A stretch of DNA of 64,000 bases from Sedimenticola sp. (GTDB taxonomy: Bacteria > Pseudomonadota > Gammaproteobacteria > Chromatiales > Chromatiaceae), in assembly GCA_027026755.1 (NCBI GenBank), contig JALVNE010000304.1, positions 1 to 64,000 of the forward strand, written 5' to 3'. Positions 40,108-49,064 of this stretch are shown in pieces; position 1 is the stretch's first letter, and each line of letters starts with the position of its first letter. The notes under the pieces were generated by a model. That model was not told the DNA's origin, searched no databases, and saw only the letters and a program-made list of their open reading frames with translations. Made by a program: the position numbers and the translations under genes.

Positions 40108-41958
40108 TCAGAGCCTGTTCTCCGCCCATTCCATGGCACTGCTCCAGGCGTCCAGTCCTCGCGCAAAATCTTCCCATAGCCGCCTGGCGGTGTCTCTCTG
40201 GGCCTGGGGGGCGCCCGCCATGAGGGCGAAACCTTCCGGCAGGAGGCCAAACAGGGCCTGTTGCAGGTTGACGAGATAGGTCTGGATGTCCTGGCGCCAG
40301 TAGTCCGGGGCGTCCGGGCTTTCGGCCAGAATGTCGTTGAGATGGCCAATTTGCAAACTGTATCTCTGCAGGCTGGCCTGGGCGATGGCTTCGACAAGAT
40401 CCTTGTCGGACGCGTCCGCCAGGCCATGAAACAGGCTGGCAAGGGACCGCATGCGCACCCCGGCCTGCTTCGCCAGGTCTTGTTCCTGGTGCTGGGTCAG
40501 CATTCTGGCGGCAAATGACAGCATGCCAATGGGAGAGGGGCGGGTGAGCTGCTCATGGGTCCAGTCCCGCCTTTCCAGGGGCAGGTGAGGCAAGGCCCAG
40601 GGGAGGTCCAACTGCAGGGCATGGGGGTACAGGTAGCGCAGCATCTCCCCGAACAGCAGGTCTTCGTTGCGCTGGATGGGGAAATAGGGCGGCAGAAGTT
40701 CGCTGGCGTCCAGGCCCGTGGCCTGGGAGATGAGGGTGAAGGTGTTCAAAAAGGCCGCCCCTTTCCTGCCGGACCAGAGATTAGGGTGCTGCAGGTGCTG
40801 CCTGTAGTGGCTTTCCGAGACGAAAAGACGTTTGCGGGACTCGGCATCCAGTTGCAACAGCCACTGATTGCCCGAAGTTCCCGGGTCACCCAGGCTGCCG
40901 CAGGCGGTGATTTTCACCCTGGAATCATTGTTGAAATGATGATAGTCCCGGGGACTGAGATGCCGGAGGGCCTCGGTGGGAAGCACTTCGCGGGTGAACA
41001 AGGCCAGGGCTTCGGGAAGCCTGCGGCCCAGGGCCTGGGTGAAGGCGCCGCTGCAGGGGTCCGGCCTGTCTGCGTCGAGGAGGGAGCGCCAGGCGTCGTC
41101 CGAGGAAAAGAAATCCGCGCTGCGGACTGCGGATGTCAACATCACATCCGCCAACGCCTGGGGAGGCCGGGCGCGCTGGTAGAGGATGTCATCATCCAGC
41201 AGTACCAGCCTGCCGCCAGCCCCCAGGAGCAGGGACCAGTTGCGGGACCGGCCATAGGAAGGGATGCTTTCGTCGGGCTGGCGGCCAAGGAGAAAATCCA
41301 GGCCCTGCCGGTGTTCCGGCAGATCCTGTTTCATCTGCTCCAGCGCCTCCCGTTGCTCGTGCATGCCAAAGTATTCCAGGGGAAGGTCGTATTCGTTCTG
41401 GAATATGTCGCAGAGTTGCCGGTTGGCCTGCTGCTTGTCTGCATCCCGCGAGTCGTCCACCAGCCAGTAGCGGTTCCTGCCATTGAAATCATGGGACTGC
41501 TGCATGCTTGCCAAAAGGCGTTTCACGGCTTCGGGCCGGTCGCAGCTGAGGATACAGTAGCAGGCGCCGGAGGCTTCCGCTGCATCGTCACGGACCACGG
41601 GGCGCAACTCCCGGGCCTTGGCTGCCGCAGAAAGCATCAATCCCGCCTGAGAGACGCTGTTCAGGACGTTGCCGATGTCTTGATCCTGACCGGCAAGCTC
41701 GGGGATGACATTTTGCAGATGCCGGCTGTGTTCCTCCAGGGTCTTGAATTCCAGGCACTGGCGCAGGGAATAGAGCACGTCGCTGGTGACGATGGTCTGC
41801 CGATGGGAATGGCTGCTGCGCAACAGCACCTGGTTCTCCGGCAGGGGGTATTCGCGGCAGATATCGAATGCCATCAGATCCGCCGGGGGCGTGCCGCCGG
41901 CCCGTTTCGGGCTCAGGTCGTAACTGAAGGAAAAGCTGTAGCTGGTGCTGTCATTCAT
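40108..41958 (-). CDS. Glycosyltransferase-like protein with possible PqqD-like N-terminal region
   Basis: 616 residues, no signal or membrane helix. Residues ~35-90 (VLLRSSHSHRQTIVTSDVLYSL then CLEFKTLEEHSRHLQNVIPEL) resemble a PqqD/RRE-type fold. The middle has a GT-A-like start (CYCILSCDRPEAVKRLLASM, ~130), YWLVDDSRD, and a DXD-type RLVLLDDDILY (~250). The C-terminal half is not recognised. It may glycosylate a peptide or polymer made by neighbouring genes. It is the only minus-strand gene in this cluster and is divergent from the sulfotransferase gene. The functional assignment is an inference. Confidence 0.55.
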   Translation of the reverse strand: MNDSTSYSFSFSYDLSPKRAGGTPPADLMAFDICREYPLPENQVLLRSSHSHRQTIVTSDVLYSLRQCLEFKTLEEHSRHLQNVIPELAGQDQDIGNVLNSVSQAGLMLSAAAKARELRPVVRDDAAEASGACYCILSCDRPEAVKRLLASMQQSHDFNGRNRYWLVDDSRDADKQQANRQLCDIFQNEYDLPLEYFGMHEQREALEQMKQDLPEHRQGLDFLLGRQPDESIPSYGRSRNWSLLLGAGGRLVLLDDDILYQRARPPQALADVMLTSAVRSADFFSSDDAWRSLLDADRPDPCSGAFTQALGRRLPEALALFTREVLPTEALRHLSPRDYHHFNNDSRVKITACGSLGDPGTSGNQWLLQLDAESRKRLFVSESHYRQHLQHPNLWSGRKGAAFLNTFTLISQATGLDASELLPPYFPIQRNEDLLFGEMLRYLYPHALQLDLPWALPHLPLERRDWTHEQLTRPSPIGMLSFAARMLTQHQEQDLAKQAGVRMRSLASLFHGLADASDKDLVEAIAQASLQRYSLQIGHLNDILAESPDAPDYWRQDIQTYLVNLQQALFGLLPEGFALMAGAPQAQRDTARRLWEDFARGLDAWSSAMEWAENRL

Positions 41959-42076
41959 GATTCATCTGCTGGGAAAAAACACGTATCATCATAGGTCATG
42001 AGCGAAGCTTACCTGATTTCAATTACAGATGCCTGGCGCGCCTGCGGGCCTGCCGTTGCTGCTGCAGGGCGGAGAA

Positions 42077-43240
42077 ATGGCTGACAAGACCCTGATCCTG
42101 GTAACAGGCATGCACCGCAGCGGCACCTCCGTACTGACCCGGGTGCTCAATCTCCTGGGAGCGGAAGTGGGTCAGGACCTGCTGCAGGCGCAGGCGGAAA
42201 TCAATGCCAGGGGGTTTTGGGAGCACCAGGAACTGGTTGCCATCAACGAAGCCCTGCTCGCCCGTCTGGATCGTAAATGGTTTGACTTTCAGCCCCTGCC
42301 GGATGACTGCTGGAATGCCCCGGCCATGCAGGAGCAGCAGACACGGGCGCGGCATTTTCTTTCCGGCACCTTTGCCCATACGAATCTTGCCGTGCTCAAG
42401 GATCCGCGCCTGTGTCTGACCCTGCCTTTCTGGCAGCAGGCAGCCGAGGCTGAAGGGTGGCGGCCACTGGTGGTATTGGCCCTGCGGGCGCCCTGGGAGG
42501 TGAGCGCATCCCTTTGCCGTCGTGATCCCATCGATCCGGTCAGTGCCGACCTGTTGTGGTTGCGCTACAGCGCTGACAGTGAGCGAAACAGCAGGACCCT
42601 CATACGGGCCGGGCTGGACTATGGAGCATTGCTGGAGGACTGGCGCCCGGTGGTGGCTCATCTGGGAAAAGCGCTGGATATCGCCTGGCCGGTGCCGCCA
42701 GACGAGGCGGCGGCGCGGATCGACGCGGAGATCGATCCCGGCCTCCGGCATCAGCGCAGCCGCTTTGAGGGAGAAGCCATGTCCGTGGCCGGCCTGGCGG
42801 CCCGGGCCTACCAGTTGTTGCAGCAGGAGCCCATGGACACTGAGGGGCTGGACGCTCTCTGGAACGAATACGAGTCTCTGCTGTCCCGTTGTGATGCCAT
42901 GGGATTTGGATTGACCCGTTGCAACCGGCGTTTGTTCGAAGTCAACAATACACTGCAGGCTCTGGGCGAGGATCATGGGAAAGCGCTGGAGACGATTGCA
43001 GGCAAGGACAGGGATCTGGCCCGTCTGTCCCGGGAGCTGGAATATAGCAGAGGTATCGTGGAAGAAAGGGATGAGCAACTGCAAAGAATGGCCGCTGAAC
43101 TGGAACATGCCTGCGCCGTGGTGGAAGAGCGGGATCGTCAGCTGCAGGAAAGGCAGGATGAACTCCATCGGCTGCGCAAAGTGCGCCTGCATCCCTCGGT
43201 GAAGCTTGCGGTAAGGCTGTTCTCCCTGGAAGACGAATGA
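42077..43240 (+). CDS. Sulfotransferase-family protein with C-terminal coiled coil
   Basis: 387 residues. The N terminus VTGMHRSGTSVLTRVL (residues 9-24) is the 5'-phosphosulfate-binding loop of sulfotransferases, and AVLKDPRLCLTLPFW with PLVVLALRAPWEVSASL matches the later 3'-phosphate region. After ~residue 250 the protein becomes a long coiled coil with repeated EERDEQLQ / EERDRQLQ units. It may sulfate an exported glycan. ATG 42077 (AGGG 7 bases upstream) is preferred; an in-frame ATG at 42029 would add 16 residues. It overlaps the following gene by four bases. Confidence 0.8.
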   Translation: MADKTLILVTGMHRSGTSVLTRVLNLLGAEVGQDLLQAQAEINARGFWEHQELVAINEALLARLDRKWFDFQPLPDDCWNAPAMQEQQTRARHFLSGTFAHTNLAVLKDPRLCLTLPFWQQAAEAEGWRPLVVLALRAPWEVSASLCRRDPIDPVSADLLWLRYSADSERNSRTLIRAGLDYGALLEDWRPVVAHLGKALDIAWPVPPDEAAARIDAEIDPGLRHQRSRFEGEAMSVAGLAARAYQLLQQEPMDTEGLDALWNEYESLLSRCDAMGFGLTRCNRRLFEVNNTLQALGEDHGKALETIAGKDRDLARLSRELEYSRGIVEERDEQLQRMAAELEHACAVVEERDRQLQERQDELHRLRKVRLHPSVKLAVRLFSLEDE

Positions 43241-45435
43241 AACCTTCTGTCGATGTCATCATTCCCGTGTACGGGGGAAGGGAAGCGCTGCAGCGCTGCC
43301 TGGCTGCCGTGCTCCGTTATCCTCAGCAGACGTCCTGGCGCCTGATCATCATCAATGATGCGTCTCCCGATCCGGCTGTGCAGCAGGACCTGGAAAGGAT
43401 CGCCGCCGAGCATGAGCGGGTCCTGCTGCTGGAGAACCCGCGGAACCTGGGCTTCGTGGGCACGGTGAACCGGGGCATGGGCCTGAGCAGGGACAATGAT
43501 GTGGTGCTGCTCAACAGCGACACGGAGGTGGCCAACGACTGGCTGGACCGTCTGGTGGCGGCAGCTTATGCGGACGAGCGCATTGGTACGGTGACGCCTT
43601 TCTCCAACAACGCCACCATCTGCAGTTTTCCCCGTTTCTGCCAGTCCAGTGATCTTCCGCGGCACTGGCGCCTGGCCGAGCTGGATGAACTGTTTGCTCG
43701 AGCCAACCGGGGCAAGCTGGTGGATATTCCCACCGGCGTGGGTTTCTGTCAGTACATCCGCAGGGACTGCCTGGAACAGACAGGCCTGTTCGACGAGGAA
43801 CGTTTCGGCAGAGGCTATGGCGAGGAGAATGATTTCTGCCGCCGCGCCGCCGCCCTCGGCTGGCGTAATGTGCTCTGCTGCGACACCTTCGTGTTCCATG
43901 AAGGCGGGGTGAGTTTCTCCCATGAGCAGGAGGAGCGCATTGCCCGGGCTCAGGAGATACTCAAGGAATTGCATCCAGATTACCAGATGCTGGTGGAAAG
44001 GCATATACACGAGGATCCCGCGCTCCTGTACCGCACCAGGGTGCTGCTGGAAATGCTGCGTCGCTCGCCCCGGCGCAAGGTGTTGCATCTCACCCACCAT
44101 CTTGGCGGAGGCACCAAGAAACACATCAGGGAGCTGTCCGAGTGGCTGTCCGGCGATATGGACAGCCTGGTGATCCGCCCGGTGGAAGGCCGTGGCGTGT
44201 ATTTGTTCTTTGGTCCTGAAGATGATGCGCCGAAATTGTTCTTCGATCTTCCGGCAATGTATCCTTCCCTGGTGCGGTTGCTGCGCAGCCTGGGGCTCTC
44301 CCGGGTTCATTTTCACCATACTCTGGGACTGGAAACCTGCCTGTGGGGACTGCCCGGGGATCTGGATCTGCCTTTCGACGTTACCCTGCACGACTACTAT
44401 TTCATCAATGCCCATCCCAGCCAGACGGATGCAAAGGGGCGCTACACGCCGGACCTTCACGCCCAGGCCAGCTCCTATCCTCTGAGCGTAAGCCTGGAGG
44501 AATGGCAGGAAAACCAGAAACGGCTGTTGTACAGGGCGCAAAGGGTCATCGCGCCTTGCGCCTGGACGGTGGAGGAGTACCGCCGCCATTACCCGGACGC
44601 CCGCTACCTGACCGCCTGGCATCCCGACAGCGAGGAAAACATGCCCTGGCCGCCCATCCTCAACCCGGTGGACGGTGATCGGCCCCTGCGAGTGCTGGTA
44701 CTGGGCGCCCTCAGCCCGGAAAAGGGGGCGGATCTGCTGGAGGCCGCTGCCATGGTGGCCCGCCGGCGCGGGCTGCCACTGGAGTTTCACCTGCTGGGCT
44801 ATGCCTACCGTCCCCTGGATGCTGCCGTCATCGAGCACGGGGCCTATGCGGAGGCCGATCTGCCCCGGCTTCTCGATGAAATCGGCGCGGACATCGTCTG
44901 GTTTACGGCGCTCTGGCCGGAAACCTATAGCTATACCCTGAGCGAGGTGCTGCAGGCGGGCCTGCCGGTGGTGGCGCCCGATCTGGGCGCTTTTCCCGAA
45001 CGTCTGGCGGGGCGGCCCTTGACCTGGATCCGTTCCTGGCAAAACACGCCCGAAGAGTGGCTGGAATGGTTCATGGACGTTGCCGGGCTACTGCGGTCTG
45101 CGGGTGCCGGGCCTTTTGCCTGGAACGACCAGCCCTGGCCAGAGGCCGGACCGGGCTTCTACAGGGACCGCTACCTGGAGGAGACGCCGGCGTGGACGGA
45201 CAGTCCGCCGGATGAGCTGCCCGAGGCCTGGCTGGCGGCACTTCTGCAGCAGTGTCGAAAGGCCGAGGCGGATCAGGGCAACCCCGGTTTAAGGGAGCAG
45301 CTGCTGATCCACCTGCTGGCATTGCGCCAGGGCAGGGTGGGGCGCCTGGTGTCCCGCCTGGTGCCGGTGAGTGTGCAGAGAAAACTGAAACGGAAACTGT
45401 CCCGAAAACCCATCCATGAACTGCGCCGGGAATGA
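43237..45435 (+). CDS. Two-domain glycosyltransferase (GT2 + GT4-like)
   Basis: 732 residues. The N-terminal GT2 domain (VDVIIPVYGGREALQRCLAA; VVLLNSDTEV with the DXD site; FCQYIRRDCLEQTGLFDEERFGRGYGEENDFCRR) covers residues 1-~260. A C-terminal GT-B/GT4 domain follows (VLHLTHHLGGGTKKHIRELSE, ~285; LGALSPEKGADLLEAAAMV, ~490; PETYSYTLSEVLQAGLPVVA, ~560). It probably adds two sugars in sequence to a surface glycan. It overlaps the sulfotransferase by four bases, forming an operon. Such GT2-GT4 fusions occur in O-antigen and capsule loci. Confidence 0.9.
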   Translation: MKPSVDVIIPVYGGREALQRCLAAVLRYPQQTSWRLIIINDASPDPAVQQDLERIAAEHERVLLLENPRNLGFVGTVNRGMGLSRDNDVVLLNSDTEVANDWLDRLVAAAYADERIGTVTPFSNNATICSFPRFCQSSDLPRHWRLAELDELFARANRGKLVDIPTGVGFCQYIRRDCLEQTGLFDEERFGRGYGEENDFCRRAAALGWRNVLCCDTFVFHEGGVSFSHEQEERIARAQEILKELHPDYQMLVERHIHEDPALLYRTRVLLEMLRRSPRRKVLHLTHHLGGGTKKHIRELSEWLSGDMDSLVIRPVEGRGVYLFFGPEDDAPKLFFDLPAMYPSLVRLLRSLGLSRVHFHHTLGLETCLWGLPGDLDLPFDVTLHDYYFINAHPSQTDAKGRYTPDLHAQASSYPLSVSLEEWQENQKRLLYRAQRVIAPCAWTVEEYRRHYPDARYLTAWHPDSEENMPWPPILNPVDGDRPLRVLVLGALSPEKGADLLEAAAMVARRRGLPLEFHLLGYAYRPLDAAVIEHGAYAEADLPRLLDEIGADIVWFTALWPETYSYTLSEVLQAGLPVVAPDLGAFPERLAGRPLTWIRSWQNTPEEWLEWFMDVAGLLRSAGAGPFAWNDQPWPEAGPGFYRDRYLEETPAWTDSPPDELPEAWLAALLQQCRKAEADQGNPGLREQLLIHLLALRQGRVGRLVSRLVPVSVQRKLKRKLSRKPIHELRRE

Positions 45436-45573
45436 GCCGCTCAGGCTTCGTGAATGTCATCACAGGAAAGTCCGGTGCTGCTGATGACGCTTGATTGTTC
45501 CTGTCAAAACAGTACTATATGCCCACCGAATGGTATTGCCTGACATCAAACTGGCCACAGAGGGGTTCCGTGC

Positions 45574-46593
45574 GTGCCGCCGATGAATAGTGTTTCCAGC
45601 CGCCTGTCCGATCATGTTTACCGGGTGACGGTTCCGGTTTTGCTCGGTTTCCTGTTTCTTGGTGCTGCGGGCGGCGGCCAGGCATCCATGCGCATTTACA
45701 TCGAGGATGATGCCGGGGATGTCATTTCCTGTGATGTGGATAAACTCACCCAGAACGAATCGGGCGATCTTACCGTCAGCAACCCTGCGCCGGGTTGCCT
45801 GAATGCCGTGGAAAACAATCCCGTCAACGATGACAGGCTGGTGCTTGGCAGCAAGAGCTGCGGCTTTTCCTCACTGCGGATAGACGAAACCGGACGAATC
45901 CTGGTGACGGCCTCCAATGCCTGCGTCATTTCCCAACCCCTTTCCTTCACCCTGAAGGATGATGATTTTTCCATGGATTGTGAAACCGATGTCATGTCCC
46001 AAGACAGCGCCGGGGTGCTTAACCTGGAAGGCAGCGTCTGCGCCCAGGCAGTGAAGGAGGGTGACGTGGCGGGGAGCACCCTGGTATTGAGGGATGGCCC
46101 GGTGGCGCGCGGCTGTGATTTTCAGAGACTGAGCATGGATGGCTCCGGGAATATCGTCGTCACTGCCCGGGGGAGCTGTTTCGGTGACAGCGATGGCGAT
46201 CTGATTCCCGACCCCGTGGATCCTGACAATGCCGCCATGGCCACGGAAGACTGCATTGTTACCGGGGATGCGGACTGGGAAACCGTGAGCATATCTGGCG
46301 CCCGGTACCGCCATGATGTCACCTGCCAGCTGCCCAAGCCCGAGTATATCGTGGTGGCGGATGTGGTGTTCGGAGGGGATTATCATGAGCCCCTGACCTA
46401 TCCTCCTGATGAGCCCATCGTCGCGGACTATCATGCCACCAACAATATATTGCTGCTGGGACCGGTGTCCGTGAAGGGCGGGAGCAGCTTCACCGTGGAC
46501 AGTGGCAGAGCACTGAGTATCTGGGGGCCTTTCAAGGTAACGGCAGGCAGTGAATTCAGGGTGCTGCCTCTGTTTCAGGTCATCGAAGACTGA
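45574..46593 (+). CDS. Exported repeat protein with thrombospondin-3-like calcium segment
   Basis: 339 residues, with a signal-like segment (VTVPVLLGFLFLGAAGGGQA). The mature part has four degenerate repeats of ~40 residues, each ending in a Cys and containing D-x-x-G-x-[IL]-x-[VL]: TQNESGDLTVSNPAPGC, RIDETGRILVTASNAC, SQDSAGVLNLEGSVC, SMDGSGNIVVTARGSC. Then comes DSDGDLIPDPVDPDN, a calcium-binding loop type, and a short C-terminal beta region. GTG 45574 is placed 8 bases after AGGGG; ATG 45583 is the alternative. I do not recognise the family. Confidence 0.7.
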   Translation: MPPMNSVSSRLSDHVYRVTVPVLLGFLFLGAAGGGQASMRIYIEDDAGDVISCDVDKLTQNESGDLTVSNPAPGCLNAVENNPVNDDRLVLGSKSCGFSSLRIDETGRILVTASNACVISQPLSFTLKDDDFSMDCETDVMSQDSAGVLNLEGSVCAQAVKEGDVAGSTLVLRDGPVARGCDFQRLSMDGSGNIVVTARGSCFGDSDGDLIPDPVDPDNAAMATEDCIVTGDADWETVSISGARYRHDVTCQLPKPEYIVVADVVFGGDYHEPLTYPPDEPIVADYHATNNILLLGPVSVKGGSSFTVDSGRALSIWGPFKVTAGSEFRVLPLFQVIED

Positions 46594-46667
46594 TCGGAGG
46601 GAATAGGTTCCGGCCTTGTCGTGAACCTTCCGGTGGCGCAAACGATTATTGTGTAGTGGAGAGAGAA

Positions 46668-47411
46668 ATGAAAAAACGATTGGTTCTGGCTGCTCTGTTG
46701 ATGGGGGCATCCGGCCTGGTGGGGGCGGTAGAAAGTTTTTATGTAACAGCAGAGGGTGATGTCGGAGTGGGTACCGACCAACCCGCAGCGGCCCTGCATG
46801 TGGTTCGCGACGATACTTTGGGCAACACCACGGAATTGCTGCTGGAGAATTCCAGCGGCGTCAAGCTGGGGCTGCTGAACAAGGGTTCCGGTGTGGAATG
46901 GGTCATCAGCAACGACAGCCGTTTCCGCATCATGAACGGGAACGTCGGCATGACCATCACCAACGCTGGAAACATGGAGGTTACCGGAACGGTGACGGCC
47001 AACAATGTCCAGCTCAGTTCCGACCGCAATGCCAAGATGGCTTTTCGGGATATCGACGGTGACCAAGTGCTGGAAAAACTGCGCCGTGTCCCCGTGACCA
47101 GCTGGTCCTACAAGGACAGCCCCGGCGAGCGACATATCGGTCCCATGGCCCAGGACTTCTACGCGGCTTTCGGTGTGGGCAATTCGGACAAACGTATTTC
47201 CATGATCGATGCCGCTGGCGTGGCCCTGGCCGCCGTCAAGGCGTTGACCAAGCGTCTGGAGGAGAAGGAAGCGCGTATCGCAGAGCTGGAAAAGCGCCTT
47301 GCTCAACGGGAAGAACTCGCTGCCAGGGTGCGCACCCTGGAAGCCATTACCGTCAAGCTGATCCAGCAACAGCAGCCGGTTCTGCGTACGGCGGCCATGA
47401 AGCAGCCCTGA
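46668..47411 (+). CDS. Exported protein with S74 intramolecular chaperone domain
   Basis: 247 residues with a signal peptide (MKKRLVLAALLMGASGLVGA). The N-terminal part (FYVTAEGDVGVGTDQPAAALHVV; TNAGNMEVTGTVTANNVQLS) is of tail-spike/endosialidase type, and the C-terminal half is a Peptidase_S74 domain: SSDRNAKMAFRDIDGDQVLE, WSYKDSPGERHIGPMAQDFY, ISMIDAAGVALAAVKAL, then a coiled coil. The Ser-Lys dyad of the self-cleaving chaperone corresponds to S118 and K123. S74 domains trimerise and release phage fibres or bacterial surface proteins. ATG 46668 follows GGAGAGAG. Confidence 0.85.
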   Translation: MKKRLVLAALLMGASGLVGAVESFYVTAEGDVGVGTDQPAAALHVVRDDTLGNTTELLLENSSGVKLGLLNKGSGVEWVISNDSRFRIMNGNVGMTITNAGNMEVTGTVTANNVQLSSDRNAKMAFRDIDGDQVLEKLRRVPVTSWSYKDSPGERHIGPMAQDFYAAFGVGNSDKRISMIDAAGVALAAVKALTKRLEEKEARIAELEKRLAQREELAARVRTLEAITVKLIQQQQPVLRTAAMKQP

Positions 47412-47447
47412 CGGACTGCAGCCAGCACAAATTGAAGACCCATGCAC

Positions 47448-47473
47448 GTGCCGGAAGCCCTGTCTTCCGGCAC
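47448..47473 (+). terminator. Hairpin after the S74 gene, probable terminator
   Basis: GTGCCGGAAG, six-base loop, CTTCCGGCAC: a perfect 10-bp GC-rich stem, followed by a poor T run (TGTCGTTT). It lies 37 bases after the stop codon and 30 bases before the acyltransferase gene. Confidence 0.5.
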
Positions 47474-47504
47474 TGTCGTTTCCGCCATATGAAAGCGGTG
47501 GGCA

Positions 47505-48710
47505 ATGACTTCTGTTGACAGCGCATTCGAGCTGGAGAAGAAAGGTACCAGCGCCCGCATCTATCTCGATGGCTTGACCGGATTGCGCGGTCTGGCCGCC
47601 CTGTGGGTGGCGCTCTGGCACCTTTGGGGCTTTGCCGGACGGCCTGTCTATGGTTTCGATCTGGGCGGCCGGCATGTCGATCTGACGCCCCTGATACGCA
47701 CCGGCTGGGCGGGCGTGGACATATTCTTCGTCCTGTCGGGTTTCGTCCTGGGACTGGCCTTCTGCCAGGCCTGGCTGGGCAACCGTCCTCCCCTGAGGCC
47801 AGGGGACTATTTCCGGCGCCGCCTGCTGCGCGTACTGCCCGCCTACTATGTGCAGATCTTGCTGCTGGTGCTGATGCTGGCGCTGACTGGTGCCCGGCTG
47901 CCCTCCCTGGGGGATCTGCTGCCGCAGTTGCTGATGATCCACAATATTCTGGGCAGCCCGGACAGCCAGCTCAACCCGGTCTACTGGACCCTGCCCGTGG
48001 AGTTCGATTTCTACCTGCTGCTGCCGGTGCTCGCCTTGTCCATTGTGCCGCCCCGCTGGTTCACACTGCTGCTGGGGGCCTTCGTCCTGGTGCTGGTCTA
48101 TCGTTACAGCCTGTTCACCCTTGTGGTGCAGGATATGCCCACGGGCCTGAAAAGCTGGTGGCTGAACCAGCTGCCTGGCCGCCTGGACCAGTTCGTTTCC
48201 GGCATGCTGGCTGCCTGGCTGTTTTCCGCTGCCCGGGAAAAGGGCCTGGAAACATCCCGGCTTTTCAGATGGCGCGGCCTGTTGTTGCTCGTGGGGCTGG
48301 GCGCTTTTGCCGGCCTGGCCTGGTATATACACTGGCGGCAGCCCATTGGCGCCGTCAACGTGGAAGGGCTGACCTACTGGGGCGGGCACTGGTCCCTGTT
48401 CCTGTGGAACAGCCTGGCCGGCTTCAGCATTGCCCTGGTGGTGCTGGCCACGGCTCTGGGAACCCGGCTCACCGACAGGCTGCTGGCCAATCGTGGTGTC
48501 ATGTACCTGGGCCTGATCAGTTACAGCCTCTACCTGTGGCACTTTCCCCTCATGAAGTGGCTCAACCAGGCGGGGCTGCCGGTGCTGCTCGAGGAGGCTC
48601 CCCTGTTCAATGGGCTGCTGTGGGCGGCCGCTCCGGTGCTGCTGGTGTCCTCCCTGTCCTACTGGCTGGTGGAAAGGCCTTTCCTTGCCATCCGCCACCG
48701 TTCTTCCTGA
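47505..48710 (+). CDS. Acyltransferase-3 (OafA/YrhL) family membrane protein
   Basis: 401-residue polytopic inner-membrane enzyme with about ten hydrophobic segments. IYLDGLTGLRGLAALWVALWHLWGFAG contains the catalytic His of the AT3 family, followed by GWAGVDIFFVLSGFVLGLAF and the FRRRLLRVLPAYY Arg-rich loop. YLGLISYSLYLWHFPLM near the C terminus is another family block. Relatives O-acetylate O-antigens, peptidoglycan or exported polysaccharides. There is no C-terminal SGNH domain. It fits with the glycan-modifying role of the neighbouring genes. Confidence 0.92.
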   Translation: MTSVDSAFELEKKGTSARIYLDGLTGLRGLAALWVALWHLWGFAGRPVYGFDLGGRHVDLTPLIRTGWAGVDIFFVLSGFVLGLAFCQAWLGNRPPLRPGDYFRRRLLRVLPAYYVQILLLVLMLALTGARLPSLGDLLPQLLMIHNILGSPDSQLNPVYWTLPVEFDFYLLLPVLALSIVPPRWFTLLLGAFVLVLVYRYSLFTLVVQDMPTGLKSWWLNQLPGRLDQFVSGMLAAWLFSAAREKGLETSRLFRWRGLLLLVGLGAFAGLAWYIHWRQPIGAVNVEGLTYWGGHWSLFLWNSLAGFSIALVVLATALGTRLTDRLLANRGVMYLGLISYSLYLWHFPLMKWLNQAGLPVLLEEAPLFNGLLWAAAPVLLVSSLSYWLVERPFLAIRHRSS

Positions 48711-48776
48711 TCCGGCATCCAGCGGTATGGAAGTTATGGGATAATTTCGTTCTCACGAGTACAGAGGTAAAGAAGA

Positions 48777-49052
48777 ATGTCCGATACGCCCAACAGGGAT
48801 GAACAGATTCTCAGCATGGTGGAGCAGTTCATCGAGGTGGCCAACCGTCTCAAGGACGAAGGCCAGAACACCGACTTGATCAATACCGCCTTCATGCTTG
48901 CTTCCGGCCAGTACGCCACCTATCTGGCAGTCGGCAACCAGGGATATCTCAAGGAAAGCGGCGTGCGCAAACTGGCCCAGGCCTACGAGCACAACCTGAA
49001 ACTGCTGCAGAATCTGAAGAAGGCCATGTACAACCCGGAGGGGAAGGACTGA
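48777..49052 (+). CDS. DUF3144-like small protein
   Basis: 91-residue, highly helical, acidic cytoplasmic protein: FIEVANRLKDEGQNTDLINTAFMLASGQYATYLAVGN and VRKLAQAYEHNLKLLQNLKK. This is the pattern of the uncharacterised DUF3144 family. AGAGGTAAAG precedes the ATG. It sits between the acyltransferase and glycosyltransferase genes, but nothing in it indicates a glycan role. Confidence 0.82.
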   Translation: MSDTPNRDEQILSMVEQFIEVANRLKDEGQNTDLINTAFMLASGQYATYLAVGNQGYLKESGVRKLAQAYEHNLKLLQNLKKAMYNPEGKD

Positions 49053-49064
49053 GGCGTTTGCGGC

